From Nilaparvata lugens (Eukaryota; Arthropoda; Insecta; Hemiptera; Delphacidae), in assembly GCF_014356525.2 (NCBI RefSeq), contig NC_052505.1:25441432-25505431 (forward strand): a stretch of 64,000 nucleotides of DNA, written 5' to 3'. The translations under genes were made by a program, and so were the position numbers. Under the pieces are notes generated by a model that saw only the letters and a list, made by a program, of their open reading frames with translations, searched no databases and was not told where the DNA came from. Each line of letters begins with the position of its first letter. The first letter of the stretch is position 1. Below, one piece after another: positions 22,801 to 32,307 of the stretch.

Positions 22801-25326
22801 AATATATCTTTAAATATCTTTGATATAATAGATAAACATAAAAGAAAAATAAATAAGAAATAATTCCATAGAACCCTTTCGTTTTAAAACCTTTTTTATA
22901 TAAAACACAACTAGTTTTGGCATTTCCAATCTATTTTCAAGTTTTTCCTCTCCTAAAAAACTTGAAAATGGATTTGAAATGCCGAAACTAGTTGTGTTTT
23001 AAAAACAAAAGGGTACTATGGAATTATTTTCATTAATTAACAAATCAAGTAGGTAGCCCTATTGGAATACGTTATTAGAGAAAATAGGTATTCATTTTTT
23101 ACCTATGAGAGAAATAATCTTCTCCAGTATCCAGTCTAACCAAAATAATATACTAAGATATTCTCTGTAATACTATTCTCTATCCAGAAAAGTCTTTCGG
23201 TTTTTTTGGATGCACATACGTTACAAAAAATAAAAACCTCTTTAGTTCAAGCTTGAATTTAGTAAAGCTTGAATTTTTTACTTCAAACTTATTTGAAGGT
23301 TTGAGCATAGAGAAAGGAAAAGCGTCTTTGTTTGTCTCTAGTTTGAGGCTTCAGAAAAATCCTCTTATCACATTTCTTACATCACTTATATGCATGGTGT
23401 TGATCCTCTAAAGAGTATTATATAAAATTAATATTATATTAGCTTTAATATTTAGCTTTATTATTAGATAATATTAGCCCATTTCTTTCAAGGTTTCAAA
23501 TGTATAGAGATGTAGAAGAAAAATGGATATTAGAATTTTGTACCTCATGAGAGTCATAATCTCCACCAGTAACAACACCGGTGGTGACGAAATAGTTCCA
23601 GGCTTTCCACATGTAGCCGCCCTCGCAGCCAAAGCCGCACTCATTGCAGCAGCTCAGCAGATCCTCACTGGACAAAGTCGGCTTGTACTTGCCTCTGGTA
23701 GCTATGCAAAATCTGTCCGTCAGGGCAGACGTAGTGGCAAACGCCTGTTCATTGAGAAAAATGCACAACATTTATTCAACGTTATTTTATTTATTTACAA
23801 TATGCTAGTACTTGAAAATGTAATATTAATTATCTCAAGAGAATGACATAGTAGGTTAAAATGTTCATAATGGAAATGAGGGCTCTTAAAATGCATTTAT
23901 ATTTTTTCCTCCTAAAATTTATGTGTTTCATCATTGTTGAATTAGTAGATTGACTAAATTGACTAAAACTAAAAAAAAAAATTGAAAAAATACTTTTTCA
24001 GAGATGATTTCCACCGAATTAATAGGCCACTTTAAATTGGATAAAAGTTTTTCTATTAATCAGTGCAGTATATAATTTTTACATCGTCGATACAATTAAA
24101 AGAAATGACTCAAGTCTCTATAAAAAAAATACATTTAACATTAATTTGTATGATCTTCTTTTGATCAGCAATACAGTGCTCAATTATTTGACAGTTTTCA
24201 AGTCAAACTTTGAAGGTTTGAGGCTTCAGAAAATTCCTCTTATCACATTTCTTACAACCTGTATATTCGTGGTGTTGATCATCTAAAGATTATTATCAGA
24301 GACTTATAATACAAGGTATTAACGGCATTTTTTCTCTATGGTATCATACTCATTTTAATAGAACTTTGTAGTAGAAAATGTTAACTAGGATGAGTGACGA
24401 CCATGTTGTGACTGACTGTTACTCCTATAGTAAACAGTGAGTGAACATTTTCGACCACCACATTTTATTGAACTCAATAAAATTTATTCTATATATTCAA
24501 TATATGAGATTGACTGAATCAATAAGGAATAGAACAATAGACTACCGGTACTAGCCTGGAATATGGCCTACTATACTACTATACATACCCAACATGAACC
24601 ACAATAACTCTGATCCCGAATATGACCGATTGATTTGCAGTAAGGCCACTTCTTCCTGGAATCGAATTCGTCTGGAATATTCACTCGCTCTTTGAAATCA
24701 TCCAAAGTTTTCACTGGACCTGTGTATGGCTGGTCGAATTTGGCTCCCAATAAACGTTTAAATGCTTTCTTGTTGAACTCGGGATGGAATTTTCTTCCAG
24801 CCTAGAACATTGGAATAACAGCTGGGTAGGTACTTGCAATGTACGTTCAAAACTGCCCTTCTTAAAAACTGGTATTTTCTAAGAAAATTTGTTTTATAAT
24901 CTTGATAAATTTTGCAGTGCATCACAGAAACCAGAACAAAGAGGGGTTCCATTACCGGTATGTTTATGGATTAAAATCCATGCCAATAATGTTTTTTCTA
25001 TAGAAAAATGAGTACGGTATTAAACAAGTAATAAGGAATTCATAAATTATCGAATAGATATGATATACAGTAGCCTATGCATTAGGCATTAATAATTCAT
25101 ATTTTTTGAAAAATTAATAAATGAAAAATTATAATTAGAACGAATACCTAATAAATTTATATTACGGTACAGTATTAGAAAATATTAGCATACTCACAAT
25201 CCACGTTGTATCAGCTTTATTCACTTTCTCAATAATTGATTCCCAATTAATATTATCATCATCTTTGATTATACTCGAATAGACATTTGCTATAAAAAAT
25301 ACTGCAAAGAATGACGGAAAAATCAT
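7563..25326 (-). CDS. Cathepsin B-like cysteine protease, gene 1
   Basis: Exons in transcript order: 25326-25198 (ATG), 24801-24589, 23744-23544, 16302-16149, 15265-15152, then one of two alternative last exons, 11181-10928 or 7816-7563. All join in frame (354 aa). The product starts with a signal peptide ([18 protein letters not shown]) and a short propeptide. The catalytic Cys is in [10 protein letters not shown], the catalytic His in [13 protein letters not shown] and the Asn in [12 protein letters not shown]. The occluding loop keeps its His pair ([13 protein letters not shown]), so both endopeptidase and carboxydipeptidase activity are expected of a lysosomal or gut-secreted cathepsin B. 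The S2-pocket position usually Glu in mammals (IESEV) is Gly here (IESGV). A 5'-UTR intron ends at 25333. Intron 16303-23543 contains an Hsp20 gene on the other strand. Confidence 0.92.
8687..9646. mobile_element. ~960-bp foldback element, near-perfect palindrome
   Basis: The left end TAGTTATTTGTGCAACTAGT is mirrored exactly at the right end. The outer ~195 bp of each arm agree apart from a handful of mismatches, and the inner arms (around 8930-9120 and 9205-9440) also pair with more drift; the axis is near 9160. A single-arm relative occurs at about 8016-8160 and 11376-11520. The insertion is flanked by a ~77-bp direct duplication (8611-8686 and 9654-9730). No protein-coding capacity. Confidence 0.85.
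9872..10879 (-). mobile_element. Truncated Tc1/mariner-like element with transposase relic
   Basis: It starts CAGGGTGATTCATAATTATG directly after a TA dinucleotide. On the minus strand, about 10826-10501, it encodes a transposase piece: [17 protein letters not shown], then [12 protein letters not shown] (a catalytic-Asp context of insect mariner-like transposases), then [11 protein letters not shown] and FELPPRLNG. The N-terminal part of the gene is missing because the element ends abruptly where duplicate copy B begins (10880). No matching right TIR is seen. Confidence 0.75.
10928..11181 (-). CDS. Cathepsin B gene 1, proximal copy of last exon
   Basis: Same predicted peptide as 7563-7816, offset 3365 bp. 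It is the first terminal exon met after exon 15152-15265, with the same acceptor and in-frame phase, so it is the default choice if splicing is first-come. The AATAAA found just below the distal copy is absent here. Confidence 0.8.
12172..12770. other. Cathepsin B intron, no recognisable element
   Basis: AT-rich sequence after the end of duplicate copy B. I see no coding segment or repeat boundary. Confidence 0.5.
12771..13551. repeat. ~780-bp dispersed non-coding repeat with short inverted ends
   Basis: Both ends carry ACTTTCCTTGCC in inverted orientation (12771-12782 and 13540-13551). A second inverted copy (GTAAGGAAAG, near 12796) forms a hairpin at the left end. The interior has no sustained ORF. 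I believe this text is highly repetitive in some hemipteran genomes, but that is recollection, not a search. Confidence 0.6.
13575..13760 (-). repeat. LINE-type 3' end, truncated
   Basis: On the minus strand it reads GAAGTTTTGGGCAATTGCCTG and ends in an (AATA)n tail, seen as the TTTATTTATTTATT run on the plus strand. The same module occurs at 17440-17560 and 63400-63590. It looks like a 5'-truncated LINE or a SINE borrowing a LINE tail. Confidence 0.55.
13761..14513. other. Cathepsin B intron, no recognisable element
   Basis: AT-rich intron sequence. I see no coding segment. Confidence 0.5.
14514..14600. repeat. Partial MITE of the CTATAGTGAG family
   Basis: Ends in CTCACTATAG and shares the subterminal motif AAGGATAGCAAACCAA (inverted) with 14687-15066 and 21254-21472. 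The left terminus was not found. Confidence 0.5.
14687..15066. mobile_element. MITE with CTATRGTGARGTCCACGTT termini
   Basis: Left end CTATGGTGAGGTCCACGTTA; right end is the complement of CTATAGTGAAGTCCACGTTT. AATGG(C/A)AGTG follows on both sides. About 380 bp, no ORF. It lies in the cathepsin B intron just upstream (plus coordinates) of nothing but the exon at 15152. Confidence 0.75.
15266..16148. other. Cathepsin B gene 1 intron, no recognisable element
   Basis: Introns and exons here are defined by splice sites. I see no further coding segment or repeat boundary. Confidence 0.5.
17440..17560 (+). repeat. LINE-type 3' end
   Basis: Contains GGTTTTGGGCTAAGCCTG, then CTCCTTTTCC, and ends in GATAAATAAATATT. 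This is the same arrangement as 63400-63590 and the inverse of 13575-13760. The surrounding intron 16303-18190 is otherwise featureless. Confidence 0.5.
18282..18370 (+). promoter_or_regulatory. Heat-shock promoter: HSEs and TATA box
   Basis: A three-unit heat-shock element (TTCTAGAGAATTC, 18282-18294) follows a CCAAT box (18269-18273). A five-unit array with 5-bp periodicity (TTCnnCAAnnTTCnnGAGnnTTC, 18330-18352) abuts a TATA box, TATAAAAAGG (18361-18370). The start of transcription is expected near 18390. Binding by heat-shock factor is inferred from the motif. Confidence 0.85.
18475..19044 (+). CDS. Small heat shock protein, Hsp20/alpha-crystallin family
   Basis: Intronless ORF of 189 aa, starting at the ATG in context AACAATG. 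Residues 1-60 are the variable N-terminal arm ([18 protein letters not shown]). An alpha-crystallin domain follows, about residues 65-155 ([59 protein letters not shown]), with a conserved I-P-I anchor (RAIPIIK) near residue 163. The C-terminus holds a short imperfect repeat, [14 protein letters not shown]. Known role: ATP-independent oligomeric chaperone that holds unfolding proteins in the cytosol or nucleus. It resembles the insect lethal(2)essential-for-life group. It lies inside a cathepsin B intron on the opposite strand, with its own HSE promoter and AATAAA at 19271-19276, so it is regulated independently. Lack of introns suits transcription when heat blocks splicing. Confidence 0.95.
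   Translation: MSLLPYLFEELVDELQSPTIYDQHFGLGLRNDDLRRPSRRLLAAPLHCGYIRPWRHVNSADSGVSTIQDDKTNFKVNLDVQQFKPEEISVKLSGDNLIIEGKHEERKDNHGYISRQFSRRYKLPENVDLQKLESKLSSDGVLTLVAPKKVEAIKGERAIPIIKTNQPALKQTAQDKPAGEQAAQDKMET
19271..19276 (+). terminator. hsp20 poly(A) signal
   Basis: AATAAA 227 bases after the stop codon, the only canonical signal close downstream. Confidence 0.75.
19277..20819. other. Cathepsin B intron downstream of hsp20
   Basis: AT-rich, with a short inverted repeat (TTTCAGCTTTCAA / TTGAAAGCTGAAA, 19454-19497). No gene is recognised. Confidence 0.4.
20820..21035. repeat. Palindromic repeat with hammerhead-like core, locus 1
   Basis: The inverted arms end in AAAGTACC on the left and GGTACTTTGAATTTTTATT on the right. 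The plus-strand core at 20936-20980 reads CTCAC-TTGAAAATG...GTC-GAAAC-AT-GTC-GTGAG: complementary stem I arms around a GAAAC-NN-GUC block. A degenerate inverted copy lies at about 20858-20900. Confidence 0.6.
21254..21472. mobile_element. MITE of the CTATAGTGAG family
   Basis: Left end CTATAGTGTGATCCACCTTA then TAATGGCAGTG; right end is the complement of TTAGTGAGGTACACGTTA then TAATGACAGT. It shares the subterminal GACAAGGATAGCAAAACC with 14687-15066. Confidence 0.6.
21788..21974. mobile_element. PIF/Harbinger-type MITE, copy 2
   Basis: Ends GGCTGGCCACTAACGGTAGG and its near-exact inverse (CCTACCGTCGTTAGTGGCCAGCC in two parts). TTA flanks both sides (21785-21787 and 21975-21977). It is a shortened relative of 4988-5295. 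Confidence 0.8.
22150..22340. repeat. Palindromic repeat with hammerhead-like core, locus 2
   Basis: Arms ATATAAATCTGGATACCCTT and the inverse of AAAGGTACTCAGATTTATAT, with CGTCATGACATGTTTCGG mirrored inside. The plus-strand core reads CTTGAAAATGGC...GCC-GAAAC-AT-GTC (22258-22291), with GGC/GCC forming stem II. Confidence 0.6.
22867..23033. repeat. Palindromic repeat with hammerhead-like core, locus 3
   Basis: ATTCCATAGAACCCTTTCGT is mirrored by AAAGGGTACTATGGAAT. The plus-strand core is CTTGAAAATGG...GCC-GAAAC-TA-GTT-GTGTTTT (22961-23000). The inverse copy has decayed to AAAAC. Confidence 0.6.
23310..24305. repeat. ~85-bp direct repeat flanking the exon after the active-site Cys
   Basis: GTTTGAGGCTTCAGAAAA, then CCTCTTATCACATTTCTTAC, then GGTGTTGATC occur at about 23340-23420 and again at about 24222-24303. 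They bracket cathepsin B exon 23544-23744. This could be a remnant of an unequal exchange around that exon, or two copies of a small repeat. Confidence 0.6.
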
Positions 25327-25332
25327 TTTTCC

Positions 25333-26302
25333 CTGAAAAAGGATAAAATTATTTAAATTTAATGGGATATAAAGCTATCAGCTATATGATTAGTTGGATA
25401 TTCGATGAATTAAAATACTGTACAGGGTTGTACACGGTAGTTTATCAACGTAGTAAATTAGATTAATTAAATTAGCTTGATGAAATACGTTCTTTATTTA
25501 AACAAATTTTTTACTTCAATGAAGAATCTATTCATTTTTTTTATCACTGCGAGAATAAGATGAACCACCAGCAGAAAACCGTCTTTAATAATAAAAATAT
25601 ATGTTTAAAAGGTTACTTTGATTTCCAAATTCTATGTAAATACAAGTGGCTCTGGACAAGAAAGTGAACATAGACTATTCAGATTTTACTACAGTACGGT
25701 ACCACTCAAAGCACTAAACATTGATATGAACACTGAACGAAAAATGAATTGAAGATGGAAGATATTCAAATACTAATATAAATGAAGACTGAAGATTGAT
25801 ATTTCTAGGCTACATTATTAGTTTGCAAAATTTACAAACATTTCACATTCGTACAAACATTTTTGAAAGTGTAATAGGGAAAATAATATTTTTTTATTGT
25901 ACTACTGTACCGTACCTGCTTTCCAATCGCTTTGAGAAGAGAACCCGACTCAGTTTGACTAAGTCAAAACTCACAAATTAATAATAAATTCAATCCTGAA
26001 GCAATGCTCAAGTGTGAATCTGGAGGCTTGAAATTTGTTCTACGATGTAAAACTGTTATCAGAAAATTTAATTGACATTGTAGACAGGAGTACTCTTATG
26101 CTCAAGTACTTTCAAATTGTCACATTGACATAAATTTATCAAAGATTACAGACACAAATTTCTCGTACGCTGTTCATGGAGCATTGTGAGCTGATAAGTT
26201 GGAGTGTGTGAAAATTGTTTTAATATTACAGTTATTTTTACTTCAACAGCGAATTCCTCGATTTTTAGCTATATTAAGTAATTGAAAATTATTTCTGCAG
26301 AT
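25333..26302. promoter_or_regulatory. Divergent intergenic region between the two cathepsin B genes
   Basis: Under 1 kb separates the two start codons, so the genes are head-to-head and may share control elements. Two CTGATAA GATA-type sites are visible in opposite orientation (26056-26062 and 26191-26198). GATA factors drive many insect gut genes, but their use here is only inference. The 5'-UTR exon of gene 1 must lie in or near this stretch; I could not place it. Confidence 0.45.
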
Positions 26303-29300
26303 ATGAGGTAAATACCTTACTTTTTTAGTTGTAATAGTTTTATCATACTGATCGAATTTTGAGTAGAAACTATAAAAGTTTCATGTCTTAGAAAGATAAT
26401 TTACTTCACGAATTCTTAATTTATTTTCATTATTCTTGCTGATATAATTTTCCATCACTCATCTAAAAATAACCAGATTCTGTATTGAAATAAAAATAAA
26501 ATTCCGTACCCTTCTTTTTATATTTTATTATTGCATAGCATGAATATTTCATTTTCATTTGCATATAAGTGCTAGCCATTCATAACTAAATTAAATGATT
26601 ATAGATACTATATAACTATTTACACTACAATAATAGTAAAAATATATAAATTCATAAAATTCAATGTTACAGTAACAGGAATAAGGTAACTGGATAAGGT
26701 TGTTCAGAAACAGAATTATTCAAAATAAAATAATGATTGAATTATTCTCAATTATTGGAAATTTATCAATGAATGATCCCTGAAGAGTATGAGTATAATC
26801 GTCAAAGAATACTTCAATACAAATGCCAGGGTCTCTATAAACAGGTCGGAAACCATGCTGTTAGTTTGACCATATTGAGTCTTCAATTGGGAGCTACTTT
26901 TTACAGAATAGTTTATTAAAGGCTATATTATAGCATTATACTAGACTGTATTCCTTATATAAGTAACACGTTATCTAGTTATCAGCTCAGGCTAACAGCA
27001 AGTAAAATAAACTATTCTATAAGACTCAATATTATGACCGAGTGACCAGACCTCTTTCTATTATTATAATTATAAACCTTGCAATATGCCTAGGGCCCAG
27101 CCCTAGAAAATAAATTTCCTCTGGAATTAAACCATTAATCATGGGTCAATTTTTTATTTTTTCAGACTCTTCAAAGCGAGTGATATCTTTCAGCTCATCG
27201 CAGTTTTCTGCCTGATTTGTTCTTCTCAATCATTCGTTGTTGAGGATGAAAATGAGAATTCCAACCACTTGATCAGAAAAATCAATGCATTTGGCAGCAC
27301 TTGGAGGGTAAATGCTTTTCCAAAGGCTTATTCTATGAATAAATTGTCAATAAAATAGTCCAACCGTGACAACCGTAAAATAGACAACCGTGTAGGGTGA
27401 GGTTCCAAATCTATTTGAAATAAATTTTATTCTCTATTAGCCTAATGCATAGTCTAGAAATCTTTAGTTTAAAATCCTTAACTAACTCAATAATCCTTGA
27501 ATGAATAAAATACTTAGAATAGCGTACTTTCAAGTGTGTTCGTAAGTTTTCAATCTTCATTTTATCATTCTAGTATCTAAATAGAAAGGCGAGTTTTAGT
27601 GATGTGAAATAAGAAATAATGATGTGCGATTGCTATAAATAGAAATAAAAAATGAAATAATATAAACAATTTTACTTTTAATAAAATATATGGTCATTAT
27701 TAGATCAATTAAAAAAAGGGAATAAGTTATTGATGAATGGGAAAATTTATTCAACAGAAAGTATGATGTTGAATTGGAGCAAATAAATAATTTTTCAATA
27801 CTTACAGTACAGACTGTAAGTATTGGAAAATGATTAATTCGTTCAAATTAAATATCGCACATTTGAATTTCATACTTAATTTACAATATGATAGTGTATT
27901 ATTATGTATTTCCAGTTCCTTATTACTTTATTTTTGTGTCACAGGCAGAAAGTAACAACCTAGACGGCCTTAGTCTGCATTTTTACGAAGGCTTATTGGG
28001 AGCAAACCTTGATGAGGATTTTGGCAAAATAGAATTGAAAACTCTTGACCACTTCAAGAATAATCGAGAAATTCCTGAGAATTTTGATGCAAGAGAACAT
28101 TGGCGCAATTGTAATTCAATCGGTCATGTAAGAGATCAAGCTAACTGTGGATCATGCTGGGTGAGATTTACAGATTTTTATAAATGCTTTAGTAGTAGTA
28201 ATTGTCCGTATTAAAATTGTCTTCCTATCTGCATAAGAACTGATTTTTATTGGAGAAAATTTCAAAATGAAATAAGATTTATTTATTTTTATAGGCTGTA
28301 GCGGCAGCAGAAGCTCTAACAGATAGATTTTGTATTGCGTCTAAGGGAAAAATCAAAACACATCTTTCAATGGAAGATCTATTGTCCTGCTGTAATGAAT
28401 GCGGCTATGGGTGTAATGGAGGATATCTTGGAAAGGCATGGAACTACTTAAAAGTGAACGGAATCGTGTCTGGAGGAGACTTTGACTCACATGAGGTAAG
28501 TTGGTTAATTTTATTAAAAAAATCGAAGTGAGCTATGTGAAATTTGTTATGTTCCAAATATTATGTGTAGAATGAGCGGTATTTTAGAAGAAAATATTGA
28601 TAAGTTTTCTCTATTTTCCAGGGATGCAAACCCTATTCAATTATGCCATGCGACTCTTTTGGAAATTCCACGCTGAAAACATGTCGTTACCTTGGAATAG
28701 AAGATACACCAAGTTGCAGCACTAGGTGTACAAATAGTAAACATTCCAAATCATTCGCAAATGATCATCATAAAGGTATAAATTATATTTGATGATACTA
28801 TTTAGAAGTAGGAATAGAAGAAATATTAGAAAGATAAGGAGAAAGATTGTTCTTATTAAAGAAATGGTAAACCGTTCAACTTCATGGTTCGTGCTTTATT
28901 TCAATGCATCATATGCTACTAGAATTAATAAAAATTAACGTTTTCTGAAAATCAACATTTTCATCCATTTTTTTGATAATTTGACCTTCTTTACACCGTG
29001 ATACACGTTCTCTTATAATGAAAGCTACCATATCAATAATGTTTATTTTTTGTTGTGATCTATAAAATGTGTTTACTTTAAATGAGTATTGTAAATAATT
29101 TACACATAATATCAACTATCGACCACTCTGTAACCTGTGACCATTCAATCCAAAAGGACAAGGGACCAGCTTGGTCATTTATTTTATTAAGCCTATTATA
29201 AAAAAATCCAAACAGTATCCATAGGCCCCCATTCAACAAGAAAAAGTGTTTCTTCAAAAATATTATAATTCAGTACCGTACCGTAACAAGATTACAGTAC

Positions 29301-30909
29301 TGTATAATAATTATATTGTAACAATATTACTATATTATGTTCTAGAAAAGTTCAATAAATTACTATTTTCTACATCATTTTCAGTGAAAAACTACTACAG
29401 ATTGAAAGATGTCACAGCGATTCAAAGAGAAATAATGGAATCAGGACCAGTAGAAGCAAGCTTCAAGGTCTATGCAGACTTCCAATTCTACAAATCAGGT
29501 AAAATTTTTATAAAAAGATGAAATTATAACATAATTTTATTTCTATAAATATAAACTATTAACCTATTAACTTGAGTGTTGATAGGAAATGACATTGGGT
29601 AATACGGCAAGGCAGAACATCCGAAAGGATCTCTCTGCTGATAAAAGCCATAAGAATAAATAAATAAATTGAGGATTTTTATGAATAAAAAATAGTTCTG
29701 AGTAGTAGGTAGTTCTTATAGTTCTGAGTTCAACAATTTAAAATAAAAATGTGAATGAATGTTTGCTGTAATTATAACAGTGATTTATAGTACCGAATTG
29801 TTGACTTTATAATTAGGCGAGGATAATTTTCTAGTAGCTTATATACTTGAAAAAAGTGATCTGAAATGTTGCATTACGGTAGATGGTTAAAAATTATCTT
29901 GATGCCAAACCAATGAGAGAGATCTATTAATAATAACAATAGTTATTCGAGCATCTAGAAATGCTAAAAAATATCATTTTCCACTTTTGAGATTTATGAA
30001 TTGTAGCAAGGATGATTAGGCTTACAAAGTTTTCCTCCACATAAACATCATTTGAATATAACTTCAAGCACTGAAATTTCAAGATTAATAGTATTTGTAT
30101 ATTGTAGGTACCGTACCTAGTTTATTACTACCTACCAATAATGTAGTTTTTCTACTACATTTTGTAGTAAAAATTTATCAAAGCCAAGTTAGCCAACATC
30201 ACATTTACAAAGCATTTTCGAATTTGAAGTTATCATTTCAATTCTTAATAATTCACTAGAAACATCCTGTTGTTAATTTGAAATTAATTTTTACCATTTT
30301 TTAAAATAGAAATTTTATATTCAATATCTTCCTTCCAATATGGTAATCTTGTGATTATTTGATACCAGAATACTTTCGTTCAATGAATGATTTTCATTTA
30401 TTCTAATTAAAAATCTAATTTCTTATAAAATTCCATCTCTGTGACAAGAAATTCTATTTTATTCTTAGTAGTACTGTAGTAAGTAAAAGTAAATTAGTAT
30501 GCCTTTTTGTTGGTGGAGAGTCTATTCCAGGAAGGTGTCACCTCGCCTCAATAATATTTTCATGCCGTCAATGAGCCTTATACGAATGCCATTCATACTT
30601 CAGCCGGGACCGACAAGTGCCTATCCGATAACAAAATGATCTCTAAAATTTAGAATATGTGTAAAATAATTACGGTATTTTATTATCTTAGGAGTCTATC
30701 GGCACCTTTTCGGTAAACTCCGAGGGGGACATGCTATCAAGATAATCGGCTGGGGCGTTGAAAGAGGAACTCCCTATTGGCTGATTGTCAACTCGTGGAC
30801 CACCCACTGGGGCGAGAACGGACTGTTCAGAATACTGAGGGGAACGAACGAATGCGATATCGAGAAAGGAGTGATAGCTGGCCAAGCCAAAGTAGAAGAT
30901 CATTTGTAA
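26303..30909 (+). CDS. Cathepsin B-like cysteine protease, gene 2 (occluding loop altered)
   Basis: Exons 26303-26307, 27166-27307, 27945-28160, 28295-28495, 28622-28775, 29385-29498 and 30692-30909 join in frame (349 aa). The start is a five-base coding stub (ATGAG) spliced to the signal peptide exon ([20 protein letters not shown]). The catalytic Cys ([10 protein letters not shown]), His ([13 protein letters not shown]) and Asn ([12 protein letters not shown]) are present, so it should be an active papain-fold protease. The occluding loop reads [13 protein letters not shown], without the His-His pair that docks the substrate C-terminus in cathepsin B; exopeptidase activity is therefore predicted lost. 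Central exons of 201, 154 and 114 bp equal those of gene 1. Low-confidence points are the tiny first exon and which of several AATAAA sites is used. Confidence 0.9.
29592..29672 (+). repeat. LINE-type 3' terminus
   Basis: ATTGGGTAATACGGCAAGGC, then CTCTCTGCTGATAAAAGCC, ending in GAATAAATAAATAAATT. This is the look of a short 5'-truncated LINE insertion. It lies in the last intron of cathepsin B gene 2; the rest of that intron (to 30691) shows nothing recognisable. Confidence 0.55.
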
Positions 30910-31019
30910 AATTATGTTGATTACTAAGCTCTAGGTACTTTGGGTGATGGTCAATATGTGAGCCTTTTCCTGATCAACTTATTGAATTAATCTAGCCTTC
31001 TATTAATGTATTTGAAAAT

Positions 31020-31025
31020 AATAAA
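31020..31025 (+). terminator. Cathepsin B gene 2 poly(A) signal
   Basis: AATAAA 111 bases after the stop codon; further candidates lie downstream (for example near 31462). Confidence 0.6.
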
Positions 31026-32307
31026 GTTGATTACTATGCTACGACAATGTTTATGTCAAAGTAGGTCTTTTCATGATTTACAATTGAATATATTTGCATT
31101 AAGAATGATCTCATGATTATTGAATATGTTTGCATTGAGAATGAATTAATATAATCAACCTCAATTATTCTTATTATTTGGATCCATGTCTAGATCAAAA
31201 TTATGTAGGCCTTCTCATCATCAATAAAGTATAATTTTTTTCGAAATTAATGAAGGTGATATGCATAGATATAAGAAAATTGTTTCCATTACTACAATCT
31301 TGATTTAGGAGAATGTACCGTAAAGTAGGCTTTCTTATGATGGACAATTGAATTATTTGCTTTGTAATGTCTTTGCTTAGTGGAATGAAGGCGATGTAAA
31401 TTATTTTCATGATGATACATATTGAGTTAATGTCATTATAATGACCTATTGATCATGTAGTGAAATAAAACAAGTCAATCTCATTGTTGGATTATTTTTT
31501 TTATATACTGCTAGATGCAGAAAATCTAATTGAGTTTTAACCACCGTAAAATAAAGTCATCGCACAGTCGTAAAATTTGCTTATTGGTTCAGTTACAAGA
31601 TATCATTCACAGCAGTTCACTCTAATTGGATTTATGAAAATCCGGTTGAATTCAGCCAGTTTAAAAATGTAATGACGCTGAGCGATTGAATTTATATAAG
31701 TAATAAGGTCAATGAATCAAAATAATGTATATTAATGATTACCCAATCATTATAGGTAGATAAAAGTATTTTAATAAAAATATAATTTTTTACACAATAT
31801 AAGGTACTTTCTTAATATGAGATTATCTGATAATATTGAAGAACTATAACATCCCTATAATATTCATTAATCAATACAATTACAACAATAAGTGAATAAA
31901 AAAATTATAATAAGAGAATACATGAAAATATAAGTCAAATTATAAAAATTATGACAAGTCATAAAAATACTTATTTTTACAATATAAACTTATTACTTAT
32001 TTCAGCAGATTGTACATGCACGGTAGTAATTGGAAGTTAATCACCATACAATAATAAAGGATTATCTAAAAATAGAAGTAGTTACATATCAATAATTGAT
32101 TTAACATTCAATTGAACAATTATTATAAAATTGTTATACAATGTATTATTATTTGATTAAGTAAAGAAAAGTGTGAGAAACTTGAAAGTATCCATGCTGT
32201 AAACAACATAATATGGTGAATAGAATATAGAAGAAAAATACGAATGGCAAAAACAGTTTTGAAGATCATCTCACAAGTTTCAATTTTTCTAATAAAAAAT
32301 GAGATCA
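31026..32307. other. Convergent intergenic region / kinesin 3' UTR
   Basis: AT-rich, with imperfect repeats of AATTGAATAT...TTTGCATT...GAATGA between 31080 and 31390. It must contain the kinesin 3' UTR. No canonical minus-strand AATAAA is obvious near the stop. Confidence 0.5.

Noticed and set aside
23523..23846. 107-codon plus-strand ORF
   Set aside because: Antisense of the cathepsin B exon 23544-23744.
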